Notes under the pieces: generated by a model | Database searches by the model: none | What the model saw: the letters and a program-made list of their open reading frames with translations, nothing else | Told to the model about the DNA's origin: nothing | Shown: piece after piece, positions 53,568 to 62,929 of the stretch | Numbering within the stretch: the stretch's first letter is position 1 | Layout: each line of letters begins with the position of its first letter | NCBI RefSeq assembly: GCF_016863515.1 | Contig: NZ_BOPA01000002.1 | Coordinates: forward strand, 124,001 to 188,000 | Direction: 5' to 3' | From: Micromonospora gifhornensis | Lineage (GTDB): Bacteria > Actinomycetota > Actinomycetes > Mycobacteriales > Micromonosporaceae | DNA: 64,000 nt | Program-made: the position numbers and the translations under genes

Positions 53568-54917
53568 GTGGACCGTCAGCAGGAGTTCGTCCTCCGTACG
53601 CTGGAAGAGCGGGACATCCGCTTCGTCCGGCTCTGGTTCACCGACGTGCTGGGCACGCTCAAGAGCGTCTCGGTCGCCCCCGCCGAGTTGGAGGCCGCCT
53701 TCGACGAGGGCATCGGGTTCGACGGCTCGGCGATCGAGGGTTTCGCCCGGGTCTTCGAGTCGGACATGGTGGCCATGCCCGACCCGACGACCTTCCAGGT
53801 GTTCCCCTTCGAGGGCGGGGTCAGCGGCGAGAGCGCCCGGATGTTCTGCGACATCCTGCTGCCCGACGGCAGCCCGTCCTGGGCCGACCCGCGGCACGTG
53901 CTGCGTCGGGCGCTGTCCCGGGCGGCGGAGAAGGGCTTCACCTTCTACACCCACCCCGAGATCGAGTTCTTCCTGCTGGAGAACGGGCCGGCGGACGGCT
54001 CGGTGCCGATCCCGGTGGACACCGGCGGCTACTTCGAGCACACCACCCACGCGGTGGCCCGCGACTTCCGCCGTCAGGCGGTGCTGGCGCTGGAGCGCAT
54101 CGGCATCTCGGTGGAGTACAGCCACCACGAGGTGGCCCCCGGCCAGCAGGAGATCGACCTGCGCTACGCCGACGCGCTGACCACCGCCGACAACATCATG
54201 ACCTTCCGGCACGTGGTGAAGGAGGTGGCGCTCTCCACCGGGGTGCAGGCCACCTTCATGCCCAAGCCCTTCACCGACCAGCCGGGCAGCGGCATGCACA
54301 CCCACCTGTCGCTGTTCGAGGGGGAGCGCAACGCGTTCCACGACCCCAGCGACCCGATGAAGCTGTCCAAGGTGGCCCGCGCGTTCATCGCCGGGCTGCT
54401 GGCGCACGCGCGGGAGTACACCGCGGTCACCAACCAGTGGGTGAACTCCTACAAGCGGCTGTTCCCGCAGGCGCTGCCGGACCGGGTCACCGAGAGCCCG
54501 GCGTACGTCTGCTGGGGGCACCTGAACCGCTCCGCGCTGGTCCGCGTCCCGGCGTACGGCAAGCCGAACTCGGCCCGGGTGGAGATCCGCTCGCCCGACT
54601 CGGCCGCCAACCCGTACCTCGCCTTCGCGGTGCTGCTCGGCGCCGGCATGAAGGGCATCGAGGAGGGGTACGAGCTGCCGCCGGGCGCGGAGGACGACGT
54701 CTGGGCGCTGAGCAGCGCCGAACGGCGAGCCATGGGGTACGAGCCGCTGCCGGAGAACCTGGCCGAGGCGATCGACGTGATGGCCGGCTCGGAACTGGTC
54801 GCCGAGGTGCTCGGCGAGCACGTCTTCGACTTCTTCCTGCGCAACAAGCGCTCCGAGTGGGAGCAGTACCGCCGCGAGGTCACCCCGTACGAGCGTCAGC
54901 ACTACCTGTCGCTGTAA
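53568..54917 (+). CDS. glnA2: Type I glutamine synthetase, GlnA2-like
   Basis: 449 residues, GTG start. All core signatures are present: GIGFDGSAIEGFARVFESDM, FYTHPEIEFFLL, SGMHTHLSLF, NSYKRLFPQALPDRV and RVEIRSPDSAANPYLAFAVL. At the position of the adenylylation tyrosine (NLYDLP in GS-I beta) it has DVWALSSAERR with no tyrosine, so GlnE should not modify it. It is shorter than GlnA1 and aligns with Rv2222c. The DUF350 gene lies about 100 bp downstream; glnE is 3 kb further on. Confidence 0.95.
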   Translation: MDRQQEFVLRTLEERDIRFVRLWFTDVLGTLKSVSVAPAELEAAFDEGIGFDGSAIEGFARVFESDMVAMPDPTTFQVFPFEGGVSGESARMFCDILLPDGSPSWADPRHVLRRALSRAAEKGFTFYTHPEIEFFLLENGPADGSVPIPVDTGGYFEHTTHAVARDFRRQAVLALERIGISVEYSHHEVAPGQQEIDLRYADALTTADNIMTFRHVVKEVALSTGVQATFMPKPFTDQPGSGMHTHLSLFEGERNAFHDPSDPMKLSKVARAFIAGLLAHAREYTAVTNQWVNSYKRLFPQALPDRVTESPAYVCWGHLNRSALVRVPAYGKPNSARVEIRSPDSAANPYLAFAVLLGAGMKGIEEGYELPPGAEDDVWALSSAERRAMGYEPLPENLAEAIDVMAGSELVAEVLGEHVFDFFLRNKRSEWEQYRREVTPYERQHYLSL

Positions 54918-55014
54918 CCAGACCACCGCTGCCGGCCGTTGCGGCCTGCCGCTATCGTCTCGATCACCGTGCCGGCGCCCTGCCGGCCGGAGATGACGGT
55001 CGGGGAGGCAGTCG

Positions 55015-55440
55015 GTGTTGGAGGATCTGCTCAGCGGAGCCTGGCAGAGTGTGGTGTTCGGTGTCGTCGGCGTCGGCCTGATGGCCGCCGGCTTCGGACT
55101 GGTCGACCTGCTCACCCCAGGCAAGCTGCGGGACCTGATCTGGGTACGCCGTAACGCCAACGCCGGGTTGCTGCTCGCCGCCAACCAGCTCGGCGTCGCC
55201 GGGATCGTGTTCACCGCGATCCTGACCAGCTACCACGACTTCGCCAAGGGGCTGGCGTCCACTGTGCTGTTCGGACTGATCGGCCTCGGCATCATGGCGC
55301 TTGCCTTCGTCGTGCTGGACCTGCTCACCCCGGGCAAGCTCGGCGAGGTGGTCTGCTCCGACGAGCCGCACCCGGTGGCGAAGGTCAGCGCCGCCAGCCA
55401 CTTCGGTGCCGCGCTCATCGTCTGCGCCTGCATCGCCTGA
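55015..55440 (+). CDS. DUF350 family membrane protein
   Basis: 141 residues, GTG start with GGGGAGG upstream. Two homologous halves, each with two membrane segments and a GFGLVDLLTPGKL or FVVLDLLTPGKL turn, which is the DUF350 signature. These proteins often lie in stress and envelope loci with no assigned function. A strong hairpin follows its stop codon. Confidence 0.88.
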   Translation: MLEDLLSGAWQSVVFGVVGVGLMAAGFGLVDLLTPGKLRDLIWVRRNANAGLLLAANQLGVAGIVFTAILTSYHDFAKGLASTVLFGLIGLGIMALAFVVLDLLTPGKLGEVVCSDEPHPVAKVSAASHFGAALIVCACIA

Positions 55441-55454
55441 GCTGATCGAGCGTC

Positions 55455-55486
55455 CACCCCGGTCGGGCACCTGCCCGACCGGGGTG
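55455..55486. terminator. Perfect 15-bp hairpin after the DUF350 gene
   Basis: CACCCCGGTCGGGCA at 55455-55469, loop CC, and the exact complement at 55472-55486, beginning 15 bp past the stop codon. The structure is very stable and is followed by TGTC. Confidence 0.92.
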
Positions 55487-55562
55487 TGTCGTGTCCGGGG
55501 GGATGTCGGCGGGATGCCGTACCCGTCCTGCCCGGTGTCACCCGACGGTCACGTACCCGGTG

Positions 55563-56108
55563 TCACTTGCCGGCGGTGTCGTCCTGACCGGCCTTGTCGC
55601 CCTTGGCACCGGGGCCACCGAAGACGCCGGCCTCGACGGCCGCGGTGATCGCGTCGGCCTGCTCCTGGGTGAGCTTGCCCTCCTCGACCGCCTTGGCGAG
55701 CCGCTCGGCCATGGCCTCCTTGCGGTCCTCGGGGGAGTGCTGCGGCCCGCGGTCGCCACCGCGCTTGTGCTCGCCGCCACGGTGCTGGTTTCCACCGCGA
55801 CCCTCGGGGCGCTCGCCTTCCGGCTTGCCCTGCGGCTTGTGCTGCTCGCGGAGCTTCTCCAGGGCCTCGGTCACCTTGTCGGCGGGCACGCCCAACTCCT
55901 CGGCCAGCGCCTCGGCGAACGCCTGGTGACGCTCTCCGCGCTCCGGCCGCTGCTCGTCCTTGCGGTCCTCGGCGCTCGTGCTGGCGCTCGGGCTCGGGGT
56001 GGCCTTGTCGTCGGCGAGCGCCACGGTGGGAGCGGCGATCCCCACGGCGAGCACACCCGCGGCAGCCAGTCCGCCCAGCAGGTGCTTCTTCGAAATCGTG
56101 CGGGACAT
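55563..56108 (-). CDS. Secreted charged protein, DUF2680-like
   Basis: 181 residues from ATG 56108. A signal peptide (KKHLLGGLAAAGVLAVGIAA, cleavage near ALADD) is followed by charged, Gly/Arg/His-rich sequence (GRGGNQHRGGEHKRGGDRGP). Two short helical repeats (EELGVPADKVTEALEKLREQ and EGKLTQEQADAITAAVEAG) resemble the DUF2680/YckD pattern, likely sensing or binding something at the cell surface. No catalytic motif. Ends before the DUF350 terminator. Confidence 0.75.
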   Translation of the reverse strand: MSRTISKKHLLGGLAAAGVLAVGIAAPTVALADDKATPSPSASTSAEDRKDEQRPERGERHQAFAEALAEELGVPADKVTEALEKLREQHKPQGKPEGERPEGRGGNQHRGGEHKRGGDRGPQHSPEDRKEAMAERLAKAVEEGKLTQEQADAITAAVEAGVFGGPGAKGDKAGQDDTAGK

Positions 56109-56259
56109 CGGTCCTCCAACTCGTCGGTGATGCGATGACGTCACCGACAGTGACCGGCCAGTCTGGGTGAGGCCCATGCCGAACCTGTCAGCGAGCTGGC
56201 AATCAGCCTCTGCAAAACCGGACATCCCCGACCCCTGTGGCCGGTACGGGGACAGACGG

Positions 56260-57201
56260 TCAGCAAACGGCGGAAGCCACGGTGAGGGTGCCGGCGTCCG
56301 CGTCGAGGGTGGCCAGGGTGCCCACCGGGACGGAGAGCTGACCGGGGCCGTGGCCGATCGGCAGCCCGCCCAGCACCGGCACGCCCAGGTCACCGAGGCG
56401 CTCGGTGAGCACGTCGGCCACGCTGACCTCCCAGCCGTCCGCGCAGTCGGTGAACTGGCCCACCGCCACCCCGGCCAGCCCGGCCAACGCCCCGGCGCGA
56501 CGCAGCTGGGTCAGCATCCGATCGACCTTGTACGGCGGCTCCTGCACGTCCTCCAGCAACAACACCGCCCCGGTCAGGTCCGGCATGTCCGGGGTGCCCA
56601 GCGAGGCCACGATCAGGCAGAGGTTGCCGCCCAGCAGGCGACCCATGGCCCGCCCCGGCACCCGTACGGCGAAGGTCTCCTCGGCCTCGACGGCACGTAC
56701 GGTGACCGGTTCGGCACGGGTCAACGCGGCGTGCAGCGACTCGGCGGAGGCCAGCGGAGTGCGCTCGTCGCGCCAGGCCGCCCCCGGTCCGTGCACCCCG
56801 GCCAGCCGGGCACCCCGCCACAGCGCCAGTTGCAGGGCGGTGATGTCGGAGAAGCCGGCCACCACCTTCGGGTCCCGGCGTACCGCCGCCATGTCGATCG
56901 CGTCCACCACCCGCTGCGCCCCGTAGCCGCCCCGGGTGCAGATGACCCCGCGTACCTGCGGGTCGGCGAAGGCGGCGTTCAGGTCGGCCGCGCGCAGTGC
57001 GTCGACCCCGGCCAGGTACCCCTGCCGGGCGTACACGTTGCGGGCGAGCACCGGCCGCAGACCCCAGCCGGTGAGCAGTTCGATGCCCCGGGCCACCCGC
57101 TCCGGGCGGGTCGGCCCGGAGGGGGACACCAGCATCACCGTGTCGCCCTCGCGCAGGGCCGGCGGGCGTACGACGTGGTCAGCGGCGGTGTGGTCGGACA
57201 C
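56260..57201 (-). CDS. LD-carboxypeptidase, peptidase family S66
   Basis: 313 residues, GTG start. The nucleophile serine is in VVAGFSDITALQLAL (about 114-128). VICTRGGYGAQRVVDAID precedes it, and the Glu/His dyad lies in the second half (LLLEDVQEPPYKVDRML; LPIGHGPGQLSVPVG). S66 enzymes cut the L-D bond of the murein tetrapeptide during cytoplasmic recycling; some relatives act on other peptides such as microcin C. No signal peptide, so cytoplasmic. Confidence 0.92.
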   Translation of the reverse strand: MSDHTAADHVVRPPALREGDTVMLVSPSGPTRPERVARGIELLTGWGLRPVLARNVYARQGYLAGVDALRAADLNAAFADPQVRGVICTRGGYGAQRVVDAIDMAAVRRDPKVVAGFSDITALQLALWRGARLAGVHGPGAAWRDERTPLASAESLHAALTRAEPVTVRAVEAEETFAVRVPGRAMGRLLGGNLCLIVASLGTPDMPDLTGAVLLLEDVQEPPYKVDRMLTQLRRAGALAGLAGVAVGQFTDCADGWEVSVADVLTERLGDLGVPVLGGLPIGHGPGQLSVPVGTLATLDADAGTLTVASAVC

Positions 57202-57261
57202 AGCCGGAGAGCCTAGTCCCGCGCGCGGCCCCGATCGGCCCGACCGGATAGCCTCGACGAC

Positions 57262-58029
57262 GTGGGAACTGCGTTGGTGATCGAGAACGACCCGACCGAC
57301 GACGCGCGGCGGTTGGGGGAATGGCTGACCGAGGCGGGTCTGGAACTGTCAGTGGTTCGCCCGCACGCAGGCGACGAACTTCCCGCCGACCTCGCGGGCT
57401 ACGCCGCGCTCGTGGTGCTCGGCGGCGACCAGCAGGCCTACCCGACATCCGACGGGACGCCGTCGGCTGCCTGGTTCCCCGACGTGGAGGCGCTGCTGCG
57501 TAAGGCGGTCCGGCACCGACTGCCGACCCTGGGCATCTGCCTCGGCGCGCAACTGCTCGCCACCGCCCACGCCGGCACCGTCGAGCGCAGTGCCGCCGGG
57601 CCGGAGGTCGGCCCCGCCGTGGTCGGCCGGCGCGACGCCGCCGAGAACGATCCGCTGTTCCGGTACGTGCCGCTGATCCCGGACGTGTTGCAGTGGCACG
57701 CCGACGAGATCACCGAGCTGCCCGTCGGTGCCACCCTGCTGGCCGCCTCCACCCGCTACCCGAACCAGGCGTTCCGCCTCGGCGACCGGGCCTGGGGTCT
57801 TCAGTTCCACATCGAGTGCGACACCGCGATGATCGCCGACTGGGCCACCGACTCGGCGTTGCTTGCCGAGCTGGGCTACGACCCGGACCTGGTGGTCGCC
57901 GCCTGCGACGCGGTGATGGTCGATGTGGAAGAGGCCTGGCAACCGTTCGCCGCCCGGTTCGCCGCGCTGGCCCTCGGCGAACTGGACGACGACGGGCCGC
58001 GCCGCACGCTGCCGCTGCTCGGGCACTGA
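57262..58029 (+). CDS. Type 1 glutamine amidotransferase
   Basis: 255 residues. The nucleophile cysteine is in LGICLGAQLLATAHAG, and the His-Glu pair in WGLQFHIECDTAM, as in GMP-synthase-type amidotransferases acting on their own or with a partner. It probably frees ammonia from glutamine or hydrolyses a gamma-glutamyl bond. Its stop overlaps the glnE start (TGATG), so it is coupled to the nitrogen regulator, a placement also seen in other actinobacteria. Confidence 0.9.
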   Translation: MGTALVIENDPTDDARRLGEWLTEAGLELSVVRPHAGDELPADLAGYAALVVLGGDQQAYPTSDGTPSAAWFPDVEALLRKAVRHRLPTLGICLGAQLLATAHAGTVERSAAGPEVGPAVVGRRDAAENDPLFRYVPLIPDVLQWHADEITELPVGATLLAASTRYPNQAFRLGDRAWGLQFHIECDTAMIADWATDSALLAELGYDPDLVVAACDAVMVDVEEAWQPFAARFAALALGELDDDGPRRTLPLLGH

Positions 58030-61000
58030 TGGGCCGGCCGACAAGCGCCACCGGCCGGCTCGCCCGGTACGGCTTCGACGTCACCGACTCCGACGGCGGT
58101 GCCCGTGCCGCCGACCTGCTCGGCCCGACCGGCCTGGACCTGTGGCGACCGCAGACCCAGGAACCGACCGGCGAGGCGGCCCAGGAGTTGCTCACCGCGC
58201 TGTCCCGGGCCGCCGACCCGGACCTGGCGCTGCGCCAACTGCACCGCCTCGTCGAGGCGGAACGCCGCGCCCAGACCGGCGGCAACGGCACCGCGGCCGG
58301 TGCCAGCACGACGGGCGGCTCGGACTCGACGGGCGGCGACAACGGTGCCGGCGGCATCGGCTCGGGCGGTATCGGGGCGGGTTCGGCGTTGCTCGCGGCC
58401 CTGCACGACGATCCGGGGCTGCGCCGCCGGCTGATCGCGGTGCTGGGGGCCTCCTCGGCGTTGGGTGACCATCTCGTCGCCAACCCCGACCAGTGGGCGG
58501 TGCTGCGCACCGAGCCGGACGGGCTCGCGCCGACCGCCGACGGGCGACTCGACACGACAGGTGACGGCAACCCGGTGGCGGTGCTGCGCCGGGCGTACCG
58601 GCTGGCGTTGTTGCGGATCGCGGCGGCCGACCTGACCGGCGGGCGTGGCCTGGAGCAGACAATGGTCGCCCTCTCCGCGCTGGCCGACGCCACCCTGTCC
58701 GCCGCCTACGACATCGCCGTGACCGAGCTGCCCGAGGGCACCGCCGAGCCCCGGCTGGCCGTGGTGGCGATGGGCAAGTGCGGTGGCGGCGAACTCAACT
58801 ACGTCTCCGACGTGGACGTGATCTTCGTGGCGGCCGAGGACGACGACCTCGCCGCGGCCACCACAGTGGCCACCCGGCTGATCCACATCTGCGGGCTGGT
58901 GGCCTGGCCGGTCGACGCCGCGCTGCGTCCTGAGGGCAACCGGGGTCCGCTGGTGCGGACCCTGGCCAGCCACCTGGCGTACTACCGCCGCTGGGCCCGC
59001 ACCTGGGAGTTCCAGGCCCTGCTCAAGGCCCGCCCGGCCGCCGGCGACCTGGCGCTGGGTCAGGAGTGGATCGACACGCTGGCCCCGCTGCTCTGGCAGG
59101 CGGCCGAGCGCCCGGAAGCGGTCGAGGACGTCCGGGCGATGCGTCGCAAGATCATCGACCATATTCCGCCGAAGGAGTTGGAGCGCGAGATCAAACGCGG
59201 CCCCGGTGGGCTGCGGGACATCGAGTTCGCGGTGCAACTGCTCCAACTGGTGCACGGGCGTGGCGACGAGTCGCTGCGTACCCCCGGCACCATCCCCGCC
59301 CTGCGGGCGCTTGTCACCGGCGGCTACGTCGGCCGGGCCGACGGGGAGGCGCTGCTGCGCGGCTACCGTTTCCTGCGCGGCGTCGAGCACCGCCTGCAAC
59401 TGCAGGGCCTGCGGCGAACCCACACCGTGCCCACCGATCCGGGCGCGTTGAAGTGGCTGGCCACCGCCCTAGGGTACGCCGCCAGCCCGGGACGCAGCGC
59501 CGTCGAGGCCTTCCGTGCCGAGTGGAACACCCACGCCACCGAGGTACGCCGGCTGCACGCCAAGCTGCTCTACCGCCCGCTGCTGGAGTCGGTGGCCCGG
59601 GTGCCGGCCGACGGTCTGCGGCTGACCCCCGAGGCGGCCCGCAACCGGCTGGAGATCCTCGGCTTCGCCGACCCCGCCGGGGCGCTGCGTCACCTCCAGG
59701 CCCTCACCGGCGGGGTGAGCCGCACCGCCGCGATCCAGCGCACCCTGCTGCCGGTGCTGCTCAGCGAGTTCGCCGACGCCCCCGAACCGGACCGGGGTCT
59801 GCTCAACTACCGCCAGGTCTCCGACTCCCTCGGTAGCACCCCCTGGTATCTGCGGCTGCTGCGCGACTCCGGGCCGGTGGCCCGCCGCCTGGCCCGGGTG
59901 CTCTCCTCCTCCCGGTACGCGGCCGACCTGCTCGCCCGCGAGCCGGAGGCGTTGCGCATGCTGGCCGAGGAGAGCGAGCTGCGTGCCCGGCCCCGCGACG
60001 TGCTCTGCGACGGGTTCGCCGCCGCAGCGGGCCGGCACACCGACCCGGTCGAGGCCACCCGGGCGGTCCGCGCGCTGCGTCGCCGGGAACTGCTCCGCCT
60101 CGCCTGCGCCGACGTGCTCAGCCGGGCCGGTTCGCTGGCCCCCTCGCGGGGCGACGGCGAACGGGCCACCCCTGGACTGGCCGACATCACCGCGGTCGGC
60201 ACCGCCCTCTCCGACGTCACCGACGCCACCCTCGCCGCCGCGCTGCGCACCGCCCGGGCCGCCCAGCCGCCGATGCCGGGCCTGAAGTTCGCGGTGATCG
60301 GCATGGGCCGCCTCGGTGGGTACGAATCCAACTACCTCTCCGACGCCGACGTGCTGTTCGTCTACGAGCCCCCCGAAGGTGTCAGCGAGAGCGCTGCCAG
60401 CGCCGCCGCCCAGGCCATCGCCGAGGAACTGCGCCGACTGCTCGGCATGCCCGCGCCCGACCCGCCGCTCGGCGTCGACGCCGACCTGCGCCCGGAGGGC
60501 CGGCAGGGGCCACTGGTCCGCAGCCTCGCCGCCTACCAGCAGTACTACGCCCGCTGGTCGAGGGTGTGGGAGGCACAGGCGCTGCTACGGGCCCGCTGCG
60601 TCTGCGGCGACGCCGACCTGGGCACCCGCTTCGAACAGCTCGTCGACCCGGTCCGGTACCCGGCCGACGGGCTGACCCGGGAACAGATCATCGAGATCCG
60701 CCGCATCAAGGCACGGGTGGAGACCGAGCGGCTGCCCCGGGGCGCCGACCCGGCCACCCACACCAAACTGGGCCGGGGCGGCCTGGCCGACGTCGAGTGG
60801 GCGGTGCAGCTGCTCCAACTGCGCCACGCCGGGGCGTACCCGGCGCTGCGCGGCACCCGTACCCTCGACGCCCTCACCGCCGCCCGTGACCTGGGCCTGG
60901 TCGACCCGGCGGACGCCGAGGCGATGGCGGCCGGGTGGACCCTCGCGGCGCAGGTCCGCAACGCGCTGATGCTGGTCCGGGGTCGGGCCGGAGACCAGTT

Positions 61001-61133
61001 GCCCCGACACGGCGTGGAACTGGCCGGCGTGGTGCGGCTGCTCGGTGCCGAGGACCCCGGCGAGTTCCTCGACGAGTACCTGCGCACCGGCCGCCGTTCC
61101 CGCACCGCCGCCGAACGCGTCCTGGAGATGTAA
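58029..61133 (+). CDS. glnE: Glutamine synthetase adenylyltransferase / deadenylase
   Basis: 1034 residues from ATG 58029, which overlaps the previous stop by one base. Two nucleotidyltransferase halves: the first has VVAMGKCGGGELNYVSDVDV (deadenylase side), the second FAVIGMGRLGGYESNYLSDA DVLFVY, each followed by LRPEG(N/R)-GPLVR. It adds or removes AMP on GlnA1 according to nitrogen supply. Residues 82-119 are an unusual Gly/Ser/Thr-rich stretch (GGSDSTGGDNGAGGIGSGG) absent from typical members. The TAA stop is the first bases of a dispersed repeat. Confidence 0.96.
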   Translation: MGRPTSATGRLARYGFDVTDSDGGARAADLLGPTGLDLWRPQTQEPTGEAAQELLTALSRAADPDLALRQLHRLVEAERRAQTGGNGTAAGASTTGGSDSTGGDNGAGGIGSGGIGAGSALLAALHDDPGLRRRLIAVLGASSALGDHLVANPDQWAVLRTEPDGLAPTADGRLDTTGDGNPVAVLRRAYRLALLRIAAADLTGGRGLEQTMVALSALADATLSAAYDIAVTELPEGTAEPRLAVVAMGKCGGGELNYVSDVDVIFVAAEDDDLAAATTVATRLIHICGLVAWPVDAALRPEGNRGPLVRTLASHLAYYRRWARTWEFQALLKARPAAGDLALGQEWIDTLAPLLWQAAERPEAVEDVRAMRRKIIDHIPPKELEREIKRGPGGLRDIEFAVQLLQLVHGRGDESLRTPGTIPALRALVTGGYVGRADGEALLRGYRFLRGVEHRLQLQGLRRTHTVPTDPGALKWLATALGYAASPGRSAVEAFRAEWNTHATEVRRLHAKLLYRPLLESVARVPADGLRLTPEAARNRLEILGFADPAGALRHLQALTGGVSRTAAIQRTLLPVLLSEFADAPEPDRGLLNYRQVSDSLGSTPWYLRLLRDSGPVARRLARVLSSSRYAADLLAREPEALRMLAEESELRARPRDVLCDGFAAAAGRHTDPVEATRAVRALRRRELLRLACADVLSRAGSLAPSRGDGERATPGLADITAVGTALSDVTDATLAAALRTARAAQPPMPGLKFAVIGMGRLGGYESNYLSDADVLFVYEPPEGVSESAASAAAQAIAEELRRLLGMPAPDPPLGVDADLRPEGRQGPLVRSLAAYQQYYARWSRVWEAQALLRARCVCGDADLGTRFEQLVDPVRYPADGLTREQIIEIRRIKARVETERLPRGADPATHTKLGRGGLADVEWAVQLLQLRHAGAYPALRGTRTLDALTAARDLGLVDPADAEAMAAGWTLAAQVRNALMLVRGRAGDQLPRHGVELAGVVRLLGAEDPGEFLDEYLRTGRRSRTAAERVLEM

Positions 61134-61186
61134 GGAAGGGCACCTTATTAACGCCTGCGGTAGAGGAAGGGCCCCTTATTAACGCC
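61132..61186 (+). repeat. Dispersed palindromic repeat, copy 4 (doubled)
   Basis: The unit AAGGAAGGGCACCTTATTAA-CGCC is followed at once by a second GGAAGGGCCCCTTATTAA-CGCC, so this copy is a tandem pair of half-elements. It begins inside the glnE stop codon and ends before the convergent membrane protein gene. Confidence 0.85.
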
Positions 61187-61214
61187 GGTAACGGTTATGG
61201 GCGGGGGAGCCGGA

Positions 61215-62894
61215 TCAGCTGCCGAGGGTGTACGTGCCGGCGCGCGGCACCGTGACCGCCGTCCAGTTCCCGTCGGCGGAGACGGTGGCGTCGCCGGAGG
61301 CGGTCAACCAGCGGCTGTGCCGGACCCGCACCGGCACTGTCGCGGCACCCGTGGTGCGGAACGTGACCGAGGCTCCGTCGGTGTGCAGCAACTCGCCGGG
61401 CACCCCGACCAGGGGCGTCGGGTCGGTCACCGCGTACAGCCGCCAGTGCCGGTCGGACCAGACCTCGGTCAGGTACGGCAGGCCGCCGTCGACCAGGTCG
61501 GCCTCCGCCCGACCGACCCAGGACAGCGGGGCGTCCGGCACCGCGACGTACTGCACCGCGTTGTCGTCCAGCCAGGCCCGGTAGCTGTCGACGGTCAGCG
61601 GCACGCCGGTGCCGGTAGCGCCGGGCACGGTGGTGAAGAACAGCGGGTTACGGTCGATGTCGGCCTGCCGCAGCCAACCCCGGGCCAGCGGCACCTCACC
61701 CAGCCGGGCCGCCTCCCAGTAGTTGCGGGTCGGCGGCACCTCCAGCCGACCGGTGAGCCCGCGCCGATCCAGTTCGGCGCGCAGCGGGGCGAAGTGGCCC
61801 CGAGCGCTTGTCGGATCGCCGATGCTGCGCAGGTCGGCAGGGACCACCGGCGGCTGCCACCAGCACACCACCGCCAGCAGCACAGCCAACGCGACACCCC
61901 CGACCCACCGCCGGGCCGGTTCGAGCCAGGCGGGGCGGTGGGCGGCGGCGGCCAGCAACGGCAGCGCGAACATGGTCGCCAGGCGGGTGGCGTTCAGGCC
62001 GACCGGGGTGTGCACAAGCGCCGCCGCGACCACCCCACCGGCGGCCAGCAGCGCCCCGATCCGCACCGGCCGGTACCCGACCAGCGCGGCCACCAGCAGG
62101 GCGGTCACCGTCGCCCGGATCGTGTCGGTACGGCTGATGTTCATCCAGCCGCCGTCGCTGAACAGCAGCGCGGTCACGCCCAACGGCAACGCGGCGGTCA
62201 TCGCCAGGGTCAGCCCGTCGGCGTACCGGCGCGACAGCAGCAGGGCGACGCCGGCCAGACCGACGAAGAGGCCGGCCACCGGACTGGTCGCCGAGGCCAG
62301 CAGCGCCCCGACCCCGGCCAGCACGAGCGGCCACCGACCACCGACCCGAGCCGGTACCGCGTCGATCCCGTCCCGCCCGACCGCCGGGTCGGGTTCGTTC
62401 TGCCCGGCCGCCGGGTCGGGTTCGTTCTGCCTGGACGTCGGGGTGGGCCTCGGGATGCCGGACGGCGTGGGTCGCCAGGTCAGGGCGAGCAGGGCAGCCA
62501 GGCCGAAGGCCACCCCGAGGCCGTACGTGATCCGGCCGGAGACCAGGTTGCCGGCGATGGTGATCACCCCGACCAGGCTGCCGAGCAACGGCCGGGGCAC
62601 CCGGGTACGGACCAGCAGGGCGGCGAACAGAGTGGCCGCCGCGACCAGGGCGAGCACACCGGTGAGGCGTACCCCGAGCAGGGCCATCACCGGCTGGGCG
62701 AGCAGGCTGTAGCCGAACTGCTGGACCCCGCCGTACCAGCGAAGGTCGACCGGGGTCGCGCCGTGCGCGGCGAAGAAGTCGGCCCGGGCCACCTGCGCCG
62801 CCAGGTCCGAACCCATCGCCGGGAGGATGAGGTACGCCACACCGAGCGCACCGGCAAACGCGGCGACCAGCGCCACCACCCGCGAGCCCCGCAT
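61215..62894 (-). CDS. Large multi-pass membrane protein, glycosyltransferase-like
   Basis: 559 residues from ATG 62894, with GGAGG 5 bases upstream. About 11 hydrophobic segments cover residues 5-365, followed by an extracytoplasmic C-terminal part (NYWEAARLGEVPLARGWLRQ; QYVAVPDAPLSWVGRAEADL; and a beta-rich end). The layout resembles lipid-linked-sugar glycosyltransferases (GT-C-like). A cytoplasmic or outer loop contains a duplicated (R/G)QNEPDPA(A/V)G. The start is only 35 bp from the divergent MptB-like gene, so they share a promoter region. Confidence 0.7.
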   Translation of the reverse strand: MRGSRVVALVAAFAGALGVAYLILPAMGSDLAAQVARADFFAAHGATPVDLRWYGGVQQFGYSLLAQPVMALLGVRLTGVLALVAAATLFAALLVRTRVPRPLLGSLVGVITIAGNLVSGRITYGLGVAFGLAALLALTWRPTPSGIPRPTPTSRQNEPDPAAGQNEPDPAVGRDGIDAVPARVGGRWPLVLAGVGALLASATSPVAGLFVGLAGVALLLSRRYADGLTLAMTAALPLGVTALLFSDGGWMNISRTDTIRATVTALLVAALVGYRPVRIGALLAAGGVVAAALVHTPVGLNATRLATMFALPLLAAAAHRPAWLEPARRWVGGVALAVLLAVVCWWQPPVVPADLRSIGDPTSARGHFAPLRAELDRRGLTGRLEVPPTRNYWEAARLGEVPLARGWLRQADIDRNPLFFTTVPGATGTGVPLTVDSYRAWLDDNAVQYVAVPDAPLSWVGRAEADLVDGGLPYLTEVWSDRHWRLYAVTDPTPLVGVPGELLHTDGASVTFRTTGAATVPVRVRHSRWLTASGDATVSADGNWTAVTVPRAGTYTLGS

Positions 62895-62929
62895 GCCCAC
62901 CTCCGCCCCGCGCTCACGGTACTGGCAGC

